NCBI GenBank assembly: GCA_048267965.1
Contig: JBLWWK010000012.1
Location: 1-64,000, forward strand
DNA: 64,000 nucleotides
Reading direction: 5' to 3'
Origin: GCA-2705995 sp048267965
GTDB taxonomy: Bacteria > Bacteroidota > Bacteroidia > Flavobacteriales_G > Salibacteraceae
The notes under the pieces were generated by a model. It worked only from the letters and a program-made list of their open reading frames with translations, ran no database searches and was not told the origin of the DNA. How positions within the stretch are numbered: position 1 is the stretch's first letter; each line of letters starts with the position of its first letter. Below are positions 9,901 to 18,303 of this stretch, one piece after another. The position numbers and the translations under genes were made by a program.

Positions 9901-10197
9901 GTTAGAGATGGCGAAGTAACTAGCGCATGTTCTACTGCTTGTCCAACTAACGCAATCTTCTTTGGAGATCTAAATGACGATAATACTGCCGTGAGCGAAT
10001 CAGCGAATAACGATAGAGCTTATAACCTTCTAGAAGAAATAGGTACGCGTCCAAATGTGTACTATATGACTAAGGTGAGAAACGTTGAAGAAGAGCGCGT
10101 ACACGAAGCAATAGCATCAGTTCATGGTGGTCATGGCGCAGCAAGTCACGATGACCACGGTCATGGAGAAGAGAAACACGAAAACGAAGCACATTAA
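6940..10197 (+). CDS. actB: Alternative complex III subunit ActB, molybdopterin-oxidoreductase-like iron-sulfur protein
   Basis: ActB is the large periplasmic Fe-S subunit of alternative complex III. The N-terminal 46 residues are hydrophilic, then a Tat-type signal SRRDFLK (Arg50-Arg51) runs into a lipobox LAAC (Cys69), implying Tat export and lipid anchoring. Residues about 75-770 form the molybdopterin-oxidoreductase-like module, which in this family has lost the cofactor. The C-terminal ferredoxin-like module starts near 790 with CNGCGACVTACH and continues with CQHCNHAPCETVCP, CIGTRYCANNCP and CSFCVQRI plus ACSTACP, ligands for several clusters. The tail is His-rich (HGGHGAASHDDHGHGEE), perhaps metal binding. 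It lies 34 bases after actA. Confidence 0.95.
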   Translation: MSNTKQYWNSLEQLNNDAEFVAKANNEFAEDLPVDEFLGDESLSETNTSRRDFLKFVGFSVAAATLAACEAPVIKSIPYVNRPEEIIPGVANYYASSFYDGVDFASVLVKTREGRPIHIEPNKAAGHVGAINARINTSVLSLYDSARYMAPAVNGEQVSWKKIDEKIMNDLAKAVQGGGKVRLLTDSIISPTTNKAVKQFVTKLKGEGQADVNHVVYDAYSYAGIREANKSMFGKNVIPSYDFSKAKVVVSLDADFQSTWLASNVFAAQFAETRTPENAWMSKHYQIESGLSLTGSNADIRAAVKPSEVGLAALELFNLLGGNVTTKKFENDNQVHEKLAMAAKELMKANGNALVVSGSNDPQVQMVVNAINEKIGAYGKTIDLDAPLHIRQGDEKAFKALVDEMKDGSVDVLIMSGVNPVYSAASSLKFKEALAKVKTSVSIADKWNETSEVCNVIAPNHHYLESWNDFNPMGNTVVLQQPAINAIWDTRQMPESLLRWSGDNTSYYDYLKANWETSILPASEEMLSSTLWNKAVHDGFYTMSAPVSEVETAEDTVASEVNVASIASNIIKKAKSTGIEAKLYLSTALAEGNNANNPWLQELPDPVSKVTWDNYIAMNPADCEEQGFATQYGEMSPADTAMVTVNGVQVELPVIAQPGQKRGAVSIALGYGRMNAGKVVEQGDATVGESKTIGQNLFAAVTMVDGFLNYDAKGVTIEATGNTYPIGSTQTHHTMMGRKIINETSLKTYKNNDKSKWNPDHILADAYGNPKSVKKLDLWEQHDIDKGHRWGLSIDLSVCNGCGACVTACHSENNVPVVGKDEVRRTRTMSWLRVDRYYSSDMNKVKGKEEGIGKIDMYAQMEVPSEYPEVAYQPVMCQHCNHAPCETVCPVAATTHSNEGMNQMTYNRCIGTRYCANNCPYKVRRFNWFNYIGDAKFAGVNPSQDDLARMVLNPDVVVRARGVMEKCSFCVQRIQAGKLSAKKAGRPVRDGEVTSACSTACPTNAIFFGDLNDDNTAVSESANNDRAYNLLEEIGTRPNVYYMTKVRNVEEERVHEAIASVHGGHGAASHDDHGHGEEKHENEAH

Positions 10198-10230
10198 TTA
10201 AAAGCAAATTTGCTCTAAACTAGAACACGA

Positions 10231-11637
10231 ATGGTTAAAGAAGCAGAAGTAAGAGATCCGTTAATTATTGGTAAGGATGTTACTTATCACAAAATCACGG
10301 AAGAAGTTTGCGCTCCTGTAGAAGGCAAGGCAAATAAATATTGGTGGGGTGTTTTCACGCTATCCTTAATTTTAGGCCTTTGGGGCTTAGGTTGTATTAC
10401 CTATACAATCGGAAGAGGTATTGGTGTTTGGGGTCTTAACACAACTGTGGGTTGGGCTTGGGATATCACTAACTTCGTTTGGTGGGTAGGTATTGGTCAC
10501 GCAGGTACCCTTATTTCTGCAGTACTTTTGTTATTCCGCCAGAAATGGAGAATGGCAATTAACCGTGCGGCAGAGGCGATGACCATTTTCGCAGTAATGA
10601 TGGCTGCGATTTTCCCAGGTATTCACATGGGTAGAATTTGGGTTTCTTACTGGGTGCTCCCTTTACCAAACCAATTCGGTTCGCTTTGGCCAAACTTTAA
10701 CTCACCACTTTTATGGGATGTATTCGCTATTTCGACTTACTTCTCGGTTTCGTTAGTGTTCTGGTACATTGGTCTAATTCCTGATTTCGCTACTATTCGT
10801 GACCGTGCAACAGGTCCTTTAGCGAAAAGAATTTACGGAATCTTAAGTTTTGGTTGGACAGGTAACGCAAAAGCATGGATTCGTTTTGAGGAAGTGTCAC
10901 TAGTATTAGCTGGTTTAGCAACTCCACTTGTATTCTCGGTTCACTCGATTGTATCAATGGATTTCGCTACATCAGTAATTCCGGGATGGCATACTACCAT
11001 TTTCCCACCATACTTCGTAGCAGGTGCGATTTTCTCGGGTTTTGCAATGGTGCAAACACTCCTATTAATTGCGCGTAAAGTCTTGAATTTCGAGAGATAC
11101 ATAACTTTCCAGCACGTGGAATTAATGAATATCATTATTGTGGTAACTGGTTCAATGGTAGGAACCGCTTATCTTTCTGAATTATTTATTAGCTGGTATT
11201 CTGGAGTTGAATACGAATCGTATGCATTCTTAAACAGATTTTCAGGACCCTATGCTTGGTCTTACTGGTCAATGATGACTTGTAACGTTATTACACCTCA
11301 GTTGTTTTGGTTCAAGAAAATTAGAAAGAGTTTAATCGCTTCTTTCATCCTTTCGATTTTCGTTAACATTGGTATGTGGTTCGAACGTTTTGTAATTATT
11401 GTTACTTCTCTACACAGAGATTATGTTCCTTCAAACTGGGCAATGTTTCACCCGACATGGGTGGATATAGGGGTTTATTTAGGAACCATCGGATTGTTCT
11501 TTACCCTATTCTTGTTATTTACACGTTTCTTCCCAGTACTTGCATTAAACGAATTGAAATCAATTCTTAAATCAAGTGGTGAAGCTTACCGCGATAACAA
11601 CAAAGCGCACGCTGACAAAAACGAAATCGAAGCCTAA
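10231..11637 (+). CDS. actC: Alternative complex III membrane subunit ActC (NrfD-like)
   Basis: A 468-residue polytopic protein of the NrfD/PsrC family, the quinol-interacting membrane subunit of alternative complex III. It has many hydrophobic helices (about ten), starting near residue 37 with YWWGVFTLSLILGLWGLG. Conserved features include FVWWVGIGHAGTLISAVL (about 83-100) and the helix around IHMGRIWVSYWVLPLPNQ, typical of the menaquinol-site region. The C terminus is cytoplasmic and charged. It sits 33 bases after actB in the fixed actABCDEF order. Confidence 0.94.
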   Translation: MVKEAEVRDPLIIGKDVTYHKITEEVCAPVEGKANKYWWGVFTLSLILGLWGLGCITYTIGRGIGVWGLNTTVGWAWDITNFVWWVGIGHAGTLISAVLLLFRQKWRMAINRAAEAMTIFAVMMAAIFPGIHMGRIWVSYWVLPLPNQFGSLWPNFNSPLLWDVFAISTYFSVSLVFWYIGLIPDFATIRDRATGPLAKRIYGILSFGWTGNAKAWIRFEEVSLVLAGLATPLVFSVHSIVSMDFATSVIPGWHTTIFPPYFVAGAIFSGFAMVQTLLLIARKVLNFERYITFQHVELMNIIIVVTGSMVGTAYLSELFISWYSGVEYESYAFLNRFSGPYAWSYWSMMTCNVITPQLFWFKKIRKSLIASFILSIFVNIGMWFERFVIIVTSLHRDYVPSNWAMFHPTWVDIGVYLGTIGLFFTLFLLFTRFFPVLALNELKSILKSSGEAYRDNNKAHADKNEIEA

Positions 11638-11660
11638 TTTGACCTGAAGCATTTATAGAT

Positions 11661-12212
11661 ATGACTACACAGAAATTTTTATACGGCCTCTACAATGATG
11701 ATGACATCATGATTTCAGGCATAAAGAGTATTCAGGGAAAAGGAGTGAAAGTAAACGATGCTTATACTCCATTTCCAGTACACGGTTTAGAAAATGTGTT
11801 AGGTATAAAATGGACGAGAATTGCTATTTGCGCATTCTTGTACGGCTTAACAGGTTTAACTTTAGCCATGTTTGCTATCAACTACTTTATGGTGGCAGAT
11901 TGGCCAATGAATATTGGTGGTAAACCGAGTATGGATTTCTATCAAAACTTGCCGGCATTTATTCCGATTATTTTCGAATTCACGGTATTAAGTGCAGCAC
12001 ACGGTATGGCAATTACTTATTTCTTGAGAAATATGACATTACCAGGATTGCCTGCAAGAAATCCACACCCAAGAACAACAGACGATCATTTCGCAATTGA
12101 AATCTCAGCGAAAGACAACAGCAAGTTCTCTAAAGAAGATCTTCAGAATATGTTGAAAGAGACTGGTGTTGTTGAGATTTTTGAAAAAGAAAGAATTGTA
12201 AAATTCATATAA
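11661..12212 (+). CDS. actD: Alternative complex III subunit ActD (DUF3341)
   Basis: A 183-residue DUF3341 protein, the small two-helix membrane subunit of alternative complex III. The N-terminal soluble part (FLYGLYNDDDIMISGIKSIQ) is followed by two membrane helices, about 52-77 and 95-120, separated by a short loop, and a soluble ferredoxin-like C-terminal tail ending in EIFEKERIVKFI. Length and arrangement match the family. It follows actC by 23 bases and precedes actE by 10, consistent with one transcript. Confidence 0.92.
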   Translation: MTTQKFLYGLYNDDDIMISGIKSIQGKGVKVNDAYTPFPVHGLENVLGIKWTRIAICAFLYGLTGLTLAMFAINYFMVADWPMNIGGKPSMDFYQNLPAFIPIIFEFTVLSAAHGMAITYFLRNMTLPGLPARNPHPRTTDDHFAIEISAKDNSKFSKEDLQNMLKETGVVEIFEKERIVKFI

Positions 12213-12222
12213 ACTGCTTGAC

Positions 12223-12933
12223 GTGAAAATCAGAAAGTATATAAAAGTAGCAGCTCTCTTGTTTGTAGCAGGAGGAGGAATGTTTTTCGCTTCATGCGAA
12301 GATCCAAATAGTCCAGGACTTGAGTACATGCCAGATATGTATCGTTCACCGTCATTAGAAGCTTACGCTGAAAATGAATTTTGGGCAGATAGCATGGCAA
12401 CGAGAAAACCAGTAGATAATACGATTCCTCGTGCTCAATCTCCGTTCGATGGTAAAGATGAAATTTACGCGAGTTACGCTCCTTTTGAGTATGCAAATAC
12501 TCCGGAAGATTACGAAAGAGCAGGAAGAGAACTAAAAAACCCTGTGCCTTACTCTGAAGAAGTAGTAAAAGAGGGGAAAGCAGTTTATGATAAATTCTGT
12601 GTAGCTTGTCATGGAGAAAAAGGTAAAGGGGATGGTGCCGTAGCGCAGAATCCAAGATGGCCGGGTCCTCCTCCAGCTTATGACGGAAGAATCAAAGATT
12701 TGCCTGAAGGAAAAATTTTCTACTCTATTCATTATGGAAGAAACATGATGGGATCACATGCCGCTCAAATTTCAAGAGAAGATCGTTGGAAGTTAACGTA
12801 CTATGTACAGAAACTTCAAGGTCATGATTTGAACATGATGTATGGTTCAGGAAGTGATACAGCAGAAGATTCAACTGAAGAGGTTGCTGAATCAGAAGAT
12901 ATGTCCAACCAAGAAGCAACTGCTTCTCTTTAA
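12223..12933 (+). CDS. actE: Alternative complex III subunit ActE, monohaem cytochrome c lipoprotein
   Basis: The start codon is GTG (12223-12225), 10 bases after the actD stop; no suitable ATG exists before the leader. Residues 1-25 form a lipoprotein signal with lipobox FASC (Cys25), so the protein is lipid-anchored on the periplasmic side. The single haem motif CVACH is at about 126-130, followed by GEKGKGDGAVA. A likely Met axial ligand lies in the RNMMGSHAAQ segment. The acidic Ser/Glu-rich tail (about 208-236) has no clear function. ActE is the electron exit haem of alternative complex III in known structures; that role is inferred here from family and position. Confidence 0.92.
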   Translation: MKIRKYIKVAALLFVAGGGMFFASCEDPNSPGLEYMPDMYRSPSLEAYAENEFWADSMATRKPVDNTIPRAQSPFDGKDEIYASYAPFEYANTPEDYERAGRELKNPVPYSEEVVKEGKAVYDKFCVACHGEKGKGDGAVAQNPRWPGPPPAYDGRIKDLPEGKIFYSIHYGRNMMGSHAAQISREDRWKLTYYVQKLQGHDLNMMYGSGSDTAEDSTEEVAESEDMSNQEATASL

Positions 12934-12957
12934 TTACGATAAGAAATATTTACATTC

Positions 12958-14151
12958 ATGGAACAGTTTGTATTTCCTGCTAAGGCTAAGAAAATTTCAC
13001 TCGCATTAATCGGACTTGGTGTTCTTACACTAATTCTTGGTATTGTGTCGGGGTACAGTGGTAACAGAATCTGGTCGAACGTTTTAATTAATGGTTGGTT
13101 CTTTTTTGGTATCGGTTTAATCGGAACATTTTTTGTTTCTATCCAATATGCTGCACAAGCAGGTTGGGCAACCGTTTTAAAAAGAGTTTTTGAGGCTATT
13201 AGTCAATACACCTACTTTGGTGCGGCAATTTTGATTCTAGTTTTTATCGGTGCTTCAATGCATTGGAACCATATTTATCACTGGATGGATCCAGATTTAT
13301 ATGATCCTACTTCTGGTCACTACGATCACCTTATTGCGAATAAACGAGCATATCTAAATCAACCATTCTGGTGGGCAAGAACGCTTATTTTCTTAGGTGT
13401 GTATGTTTTCTTCACATATTGGTTTAGAAAAACTTCGTTACAAGAAGATCAAATTGGAGGTTTATCTATTTACAAGAAGAGTAAAACGATGAGTGCTATT
13501 TTCTTAGTATTCTTTGGTTATACCTCTGTTGTAGCTACCTGGGATTGGTTAATGTCTATCGATACGCACTGGTTCTCTACCCTTTATGGATGGTACATCT
13601 TCTCAGGTATTTGGATCAGTAGTATGGTTTGTATGTATCTACTGGTGGCTTACCTTAAGAGTTTAGGTCATTTAAAGCAAGTAAATGGTAGCCATATCCA
13701 CGATTTAGGAAAATGGATTTTCGCAGTATCTTTCTTGTGGACGTATTTATTCTTCTCACAGTTTATGTTAATCTGGTACTCAGACATACCTGAAGAAGTA
13801 ACCTATTACATTCCTAGAATTCAAGATTACACATGGATCTTTTGGGGAATGGTAATTATCAACTTTGTTTTCCCAATGTTGTTATTAATGTCAAAAGACA
13901 CAAAAAGAAACTTAGGAGTGTTAACGTTTGTCTCAATTTTGATTTTAATCGGTCACTGGTTAGATGTTTACATGTTGGTAACGCCAGGTGTAATGAAAGC
14001 AGAAGGTCAGTTAGGTTGGTTTGAAATTGGGTTAGCATTAGGTTTTGCAGGTACTTTCATCTTTGTGGTGTTAAATGCAATGACTAAGGCAAGCGTAGTA
14101 GTGAAGAATCACCCGATGATGGAAGAAAGTCTTCATCACCATATCAATTAA
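12958..14151 (+). CDS. actF: Alternative complex III membrane subunit ActF
   Basis: A 397-residue polytopic membrane protein, the second large membrane subunit of alternative complex III and distantly related to ActC. It shows about ten hydrophobic segments, starting with ISLALIGLGVLTLILGIVSG. His and Trp residues occur in SMHWNHIYHWMD and in the TWDWLMSIDTHWFSTLYGW region typical of ActF. The C terminus ends in a His-rich ESLHHHIN. It lies 24 bases after actE and 35 bases before coxB, so the ACIII and oxidase genes appear to form one operon, in line with ACIII-oxidase supercomplexes known in Flavobacterium. Confidence 0.93.
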   Translation: MEQFVFPAKAKKISLALIGLGVLTLILGIVSGYSGNRIWSNVLINGWFFFGIGLIGTFFVSIQYAAQAGWATVLKRVFEAISQYTYFGAAILILVFIGASMHWNHIYHWMDPDLYDPTSGHYDHLIANKRAYLNQPFWWARTLIFLGVYVFFTYWFRKTSLQEDQIGGLSIYKKSKTMSAIFLVFFGYTSVVATWDWLMSIDTHWFSTLYGWYIFSGIWISSMVCMYLLVAYLKSLGHLKQVNGSHIHDLGKWIFAVSFLWTYLFFSQFMLIWYSDIPEEVTYYIPRIQDYTWIFWGMVIINFVFPMLLLMSKDTKRNLGVLTFVSILILIGHWLDVYMLVTPGVMKAEGQLGWFEIGLALGFAGTFIFVVLNAMTKASVVVKNHPMMEESLHHHIN

Positions 14152-14186
14152 AAGTATTATTTGAACTGTTTTAATTTAGTATCAAC

Positions 14187-15383
14187 ATGACAGTTTTAGC
14201 GTATATAGTTATCATTTTAGGGATTTTAACCCTAATCCAGTTAGTGAGAGTTTTTGAAATAACTGGGAAATTAAAAGGAAGCGATCAGACAAGTGTAACG
14301 GATAGTGAAAATAACCAGCATGGAATGAGTTGGTTGGTTTTCATGATTGCCTACTTTGCCTTCTTCGTATGGTTGGTAGTGGAATATGGACCATACTTGT
14401 TACCGGAAGCTGCATCAGAGCATGGAGCTAATTTAGACATGGTGCTTAATCTGAACTGGGTAATAATCATTACAGCTTTCGCAATCACGCACATCTTGTT
14501 ATTTGTTTTCGCTAGCAAGTATGCAGGAAGCAAGAAAAGAAAAGCCGAGTTCGTAACGCATAACAACAAACTCGAGTTAATTTGGACATCGGTTCCTGCT
14601 GTAGTTCTGGCCATTATTGTTATCTATGGTTTAGGAGCTTGGAATGAAATTACTTCTGAACCTGATGAAGATGCAATAAAAATTGAGTTGTACTCAAAGC
14701 AATTTGGTTGGATGGCTCGTTATGCAGGGGAAGATGAAGAGCTTGGAAAAGCGAATTATCTATTCATTAATGCAATGAATCCATTAGGTTTAATTACTGA
14801 AGGAACCATTCAAACAAGAATTGAAGAGTTAACAGCTGACATTGAAAAAGTAAAAACAAAGTTAGCAGCGGCTCCTAAAGATGGATTGAAGGAAGCTGAG
14901 TTAACAGAAGACTTAGATTGGAAAGAGCGTCAGTTAAGAAAGATTCAGACATACCAAAAAAGACATGAATTAGACCCATTTACCAATGGTTCTGATGATA
15001 AGATTGCAATGGCAGGTGAATTCCATCTTCCAGTTGGAAAAGATATTAGCTTCATCTTTAGATCTCAAGATGTTATTCACAGTGCTTACATGCCTCACTT
15101 TAGAGCGCAAATGAACTCAGTGCCTGGTTCAGTAACCAGTTTTCATTTTAAACCAACAATTACCACAGAAGAGATGAGAAGAAAAACAGGTAATCCTGAT
15201 TTTCATTACATTCTTCTTTGCAATAAAATTTGTGGTGCTGCTCACTACAATATGCAGATGAATATCATAGTAGAGTCTGAAGAAGATTATCAACGTTGGT
15301 TGGCAGAACAAAAGCCATTCGAGAGCGTTTCTACAGCAGAAGTTCCTACCGCTTCTGAAAACAATAAATTGGCACAGAAGTAA
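14187..15383 (+). CDS. coxB: Cytochrome c oxidase subunit II (CoxB) with coiled-coil insertion
   Basis: Subunit II carries the CuA centre that receives electrons for oxygen reduction. Helices near 1-18, 48-72 and 90-112 plus a further one near 130-152 precede the periplasmic domain. The CuA ligands are visible as His in DVIHSAYMP and C-x3-C-x3-H-x2-M in CNKICGAAHYNM (about 345-356). A charged, helical stretch of about 70 residues (about 205-270, IQTRIEELTADIEKVKTKLA onward) is inserted between the first strands and the rest of the CuA domain and should form a coiled coil. There is no C-terminal cytochrome c fusion. It lies between actF and coxA. Confidence 0.94.
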   Translation: MTVLAYIVIILGILTLIQLVRVFEITGKLKGSDQTSVTDSENNQHGMSWLVFMIAYFAFFVWLVVEYGPYLLPEAASEHGANLDMVLNLNWVIIITAFAITHILLFVFASKYAGSKKRKAEFVTHNNKLELIWTSVPAVVLAIIVIYGLGAWNEITSEPDEDAIKIELYSKQFGWMARYAGEDEELGKANYLFINAMNPLGLITEGTIQTRIEELTADIEKVKTKLAAAPKDGLKEAELTEDLDWKERQLRKIQTYQKRHELDPFTNGSDDKIAMAGEFHLPVGKDISFIFRSQDVIHSAYMPHFRAQMNSVPGSVTSFHFKPTITTEEMRRKTGNPDFHYILLCNKICGAAHYNMQMNIIVESEEDYQRWLAEQKPFESVSTAEVPTASENNKLAQK

Positions 15384-15405
15384 AATTTTTTAAACAGTAG
15401 AGAAA

Positions 15406-17184
15406 ATGGGAAGTCAAGCACACGCAGCTGAACATCATCACGAAGAGAATTTCTTCACAAAGTATTTGTTCAGTCATGATCACAAGATGATTGCCAAACA
15501 ATTCCTAATCACAGGGATGTTTATGGCTACAGTGGGGATGATTATGTCAATTTTGTTCCGTCTTCAATTGGCATGGCCAGGAGAGAGTTTCGGAATTTTA
15601 AATGTGTTATTGGGTGATAAATGGGCTCCAGACGGAGTGTTGGATCCTAATATGTACTTAGCATTAGGTACTATCCACGGTACGATCATGGTATTCTTCT
15701 TATTAACCGCTGGTCTGAGTGGTACTTTTGCGAACTTGCTAATTCCATTGCAAATTGGAGCAAGAGATATGGCTTCTGGCTTTATGAACATGCTGTCTTA
15801 CTGGTTATTTGCAGGTAGTTCTGTAATAATGTTAGCTTCTTTATTCGTAGAGAAAGGCCCTGCTGCAGCTGGTTGGACGGTTTATCCTCCTTTGAGTGCA
15901 TTGGAAGAAGCAGTACCAGGTTCTGGTTTAGGAATGACGCTTTGGTTAGTTTCGATGGCATTGTTTATTGCATCATCGTTAATTGGTGGTCTTAACTACA
16001 TTGTAACGGTAATTAATTTACGTACCAAAGGGATGAAGATGACTCGTTTACCTTTGAGTATTTGGGCGCTGTTTACAACCGCTATTTTAGGTCTATTATC
16101 GTTCCCTGTATTGTTCTCGGCTGTATTACTGCTCATTTTCGATAGAAGTTTTGGTACCTCTTTTTACCTTTCTGATATTTATATAGCAGGAGAAGCATTA
16201 CAACAATCGGGTGGTTCGCCTTTGTTATACCAGCATTTGTTCTGGTTCTTAGGTCACCCTGAGGTATACATTATCTTATTGCCAGCGTTAGGGGTAACAT
16301 CAGAAGTGATTGCGACTAATTCTAGAAAACCAATCTTTGGTTACAGAGCGATGGTTGGTTCGATTTTGGCAATTGGCTTTTTATCATTTATTGTTTGGGG
16401 TCACCACATGTTCGTAACGGGGATGGATCCATTTATTGGAGCAGTGTTTACCTTTACTACGTTGTTGATTGCGATTCCATCGGCAGTAAAAGCGTTTAAT
16501 TACATTACAACACTTTGGAAAGGAAATATTCAGTTTACACCAGCTATGATGTTCTCTGTTGGGATGGTTTCAACTTTTATCTCTGGTGGTTTAACGGGTA
16601 TTATCTTAGCTGATTCAGCATTAGATATTAACTTACATGATACGTATTTCGTGGTTGCTCACTTCCACATTGTAATGGGTATGTCAGCTGTTTTAGCCAT
16701 GTTCGCGGGTGTTTATCACTGGTTCCCAAAAATGTACGGAAGAATGATGAATAAGCGCTTAGGGTATGCGCACTTCTGGTTAACATTTGTAGGTGGTTAC
16801 GGTGTATTCTTCCCAATGCACTTTACAGGTTTAGCAGGTGTTCCAAGAAGATATTATACGAATTCTGAATTCCCATTATTCGATGCTTTCATTGACTTGA
16901 ACATCTTAATGACAGTATTCGCCATTATTGGTTCTGCAGCGCAGTTGTTGTTCTTCTTTAACTTCTTTTACTCGATGTATAGAGGTCCTAAAGCAGTACA
17001 GAACCCTTGGAGAGCAAACACACTAGAGTGGACTACACCAGTAGAGCATGTACATGGTAACTGGCCAGGAGAGCTTCCGGTAGTTCATAGATGGGCTTAC
17101 GATTATTCTAAGCCGGATAAAGAAGAAGATTTTGTTCCACAGACTGTGCCTTTAGCTGAAGGTGAAATTTCTGGAGAACATTAA
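15406..17184 (+). CDS. coxA: Cytochrome c oxidase subunit I (CoxA)
   Basis: The catalytic haem-copper subunit of the terminal oxidase, an inner-membrane proton pump. Ligand motifs are all present: GTIHGTIMVFF (low-spin haem His), LGHPEVYIILLPALG (CuB His and the cross-linked Tyr), WGHHMFVTG (two CuB His) and THDTYFVVAHFHIVMG (haem a3 and low-spin haem His). The length, 592 residues, fits the Bacteroidota form. The N terminus has a His cluster (AEHHHEENF). It is the last gene of the act-cox operon and is followed within 30 bases by an intrinsic terminator. Subunits III and IV are encoded near 45-47 kb. Confidence 0.97.
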   Translation: MGSQAHAAEHHHEENFFTKYLFSHDHKMIAKQFLITGMFMATVGMIMSILFRLQLAWPGESFGILNVLLGDKWAPDGVLDPNMYLALGTIHGTIMVFFLLTAGLSGTFANLLIPLQIGARDMASGFMNMLSYWLFAGSSVIMLASLFVEKGPAAAGWTVYPPLSALEEAVPGSGLGMTLWLVSMALFIASSLIGGLNYIVTVINLRTKGMKMTRLPLSIWALFTTAILGLLSFPVLFSAVLLLIFDRSFGTSFYLSDIYIAGEALQQSGGSPLLYQHLFWFLGHPEVYIILLPALGVTSEVIATNSRKPIFGYRAMVGSILAIGFLSFIVWGHHMFVTGMDPFIGAVFTFTTLLIAIPSAVKAFNYITTLWKGNIQFTPAMMFSVGMVSTFISGGLTGIILADSALDINLHDTYFVVAHFHIVMGMSAVLAMFAGVYHWFPKMYGRMMNKRLGYAHFWLTFVGGYGVFFPMHFTGLAGVPRRYYTNSEFPLFDAFIDLNILMTVFAIIGSAAQLLFFFNFFYSMYRGPKAVQNPWRANTLEWTTPVEHVHGNWPGELPVVHRWAYDYSKPDKEEDFVPQTVPLAEGEISGEH

Positions 17185-17212
17185 AATTGAGTAGAACTCG
17201 ATTATATTATTT

Positions 17213-17243
17213 AAAAATGCCCTTTTATAAGGGCATTTTTTTT
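17213..17243 (+). terminator. Intrinsic terminator of the act-cox operon that overlaps the next start codon
   Basis: A perfect 12-base stem (17213-17224 with 17229-17240) and a TTAT loop are followed by a continuing T run to 17243. The ATG at 17217 of the downstream gene lies inside the 5' arm, and the stem plus T tract encode its first nine residues. Confidence 0.85.
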
Positions 17244-17864
17244 GCTTTTATGTTTCTTGTTACCTTCTTTTCTGTTTCTGCCCAAGAGGAGTTTATAGAT
17301 GACATTAAATTCAGTTTACAGCAGAAACCCTCTCCAGACTTCAGAATAGATAGTAGACATTCTTTTGTAGCTAATCGTGTAGCACGTATTTTCGGAGTCA
17401 AGGCAGGTTTAGACTACAATGAGAAGGTAAAATTGGGCTTGGGATTTAATTTTTTGTGGAATGATGTTCAACAGCAAAGAGTGCTTACCAACGAATTAGG
17501 TGATTTAGATACTCTTGATGCCACCTTTAAGTTGAATTACTTTTCTCCTTATTTTGAATATGTTTTTTATCGAGAGAATAATTGGCAAATAAGTGTTTTA
17601 GGGCTTGTAGGGGTAGGTAAAAGTAGGTTTGATTACACCGATAATACCGGGTTCGAAGGGAGCATTAATAATTCGTGGGTCTTCTTATGGGAACCTTACA
17701 TGTCTGCCGAGTATAGAGTTTGGAAATATCTGGGAATTGGTGCCGGAGTAGGATATCGATTAGCTTATTCTTCAAATACTTTTACAAGAAGTAGATTGAG
17801 CTCTCCAATTTATATATTGAAGCTAAAAGTGTACATGAAAGATTTACTTAAAGACCTTAAGTAA
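17217..17864 (+). CDS. Secreted protein of unknown function, possible outer-membrane beta-barrel
   Basis: A 215-residue protein whose only convincing leader starts at 17217: MPFYKGIFFAFMFLVTFFSVSAQ, a signal peptide ending at Ala-Gln. The frame opens earlier at a TTG (17187), but the extra residues do not extend the leader sensibly. The mature part has alternating hydrophobic and polar strands with many Tyr, Phe and Asn residues (FNFLWNDVQ, YFSPYFEYVFYRENNWQISVLG, YLGIGAGVGYRLAYSS), as in small outer-membrane barrels. The start codon lies in the coxA terminator stem, so expression would need readthrough or an unseen promoter. The 3' end overlaps the opposite-strand gene by 21 bases. Confidence 0.7.
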   Translation: MPFYKGIFFAFMFLVTFFSVSAQEEFIDDIKFSLQQKPSPDFRIDSRHSFVANRVARIFGVKAGLDYNEKVKLGLGFNFLWNDVQQQRVLTNELGDLDTLDATFKLNYFSPYFEYVFYRENNWQISVLGLVGVGKSRFDYTDNTGFEGSINNSWVFLWEPYMSAEYRVWKYLGIGAGVGYRLAYSSNTFTRSRLSSPIYILKLKVYMKDLLKDLK

Positions 17865-18254
17865 TACTTCTTTAAAGCTTTCTTTAGTAGAATTGTCTAA
17901 AACAATGGAAAAATGCTGATTAAATTCTTCTTCGGTTAACACAACAGAACTTGCATTATAAACGATGATTTTACGCTCAGCGCTGCGGCTAATGATTTTC
18001 TTAAAAAAATAACCCTGGCCAATTTGGAAATCTCTAAAACTGCACATGCAATAAGCAGTGTTTCTAGTAGGCATCCATACAATGATTAATGCTGTAAGAA
18101 CGGGTGTAATGAAAATACTCATTAGAAAAGTACCCCAAAAACCAACCTTTCGAGTATTCCCGATAGAAGCAGCTAGTAAATAGCATAAAAACAGGTATAT
18201 AACTGGGATTAGCTCCATTGTAATAAGAGCAAATAAAGGTAGAAAAAGTTTCAT
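17844..18254 (-). CDS. Small membrane protein of unknown function
   Basis: A 136-residue protein starting at 18254 (MKLFLPLFALITMELIPVIYLFL). The frame is open for eight more residues upstream, but these add nothing recognisable. Two hydrophobic segments (about 1-30 and 40-62) are followed by a soluble C-terminal part with a Cys pair (YCMCSFRD) and a helical end. I do not recognise the family. It is divergent from ruvB (49 bases apart) and its 3' end overlaps the upstream plus-strand gene tail to tail by 21 bases. Confidence 0.6.
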   Translation of the reverse strand: MKLFLPLFALITMELIPVIYLFLCYLLAASIGNTRKVGFWGTFLMSIFITPVLTALIIVWMPTRNTAYCMCSFRDFQIGQGYFFKKIISRSAERKIIVYNASSVVLTEEEFNQHFSIVLDNSTKESFKEVLLKVFK

Positions 18255-18290
18255 TCTGGTGAAAATTATTCTAACCATCGTATTACTTTC

Positions 18291-18298
18291 TATTTTTG
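18291..18298 (+). promoter_or_regulatory. Candidate -7 box TATTTTTG of ruvB
   Basis: The octamer matches TAnnTTTG and ends 5 bases before the ruvB ATG at 18304, which would make the ruvB-queG mRNA leaderless or nearly so. It also explains why the frame extension upstream of 18304 is unlikely to be translated. No clear -33 element is visible. Confidence 0.4.
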
Positions 18299-18303
18299 AA
18301 ATA

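Noticed and set aside
12230..12655. A 141-residue minus-strand ORF opposite actE
   Set aside because: It is antisense to a well-supported cytochrome gene and has no family features.
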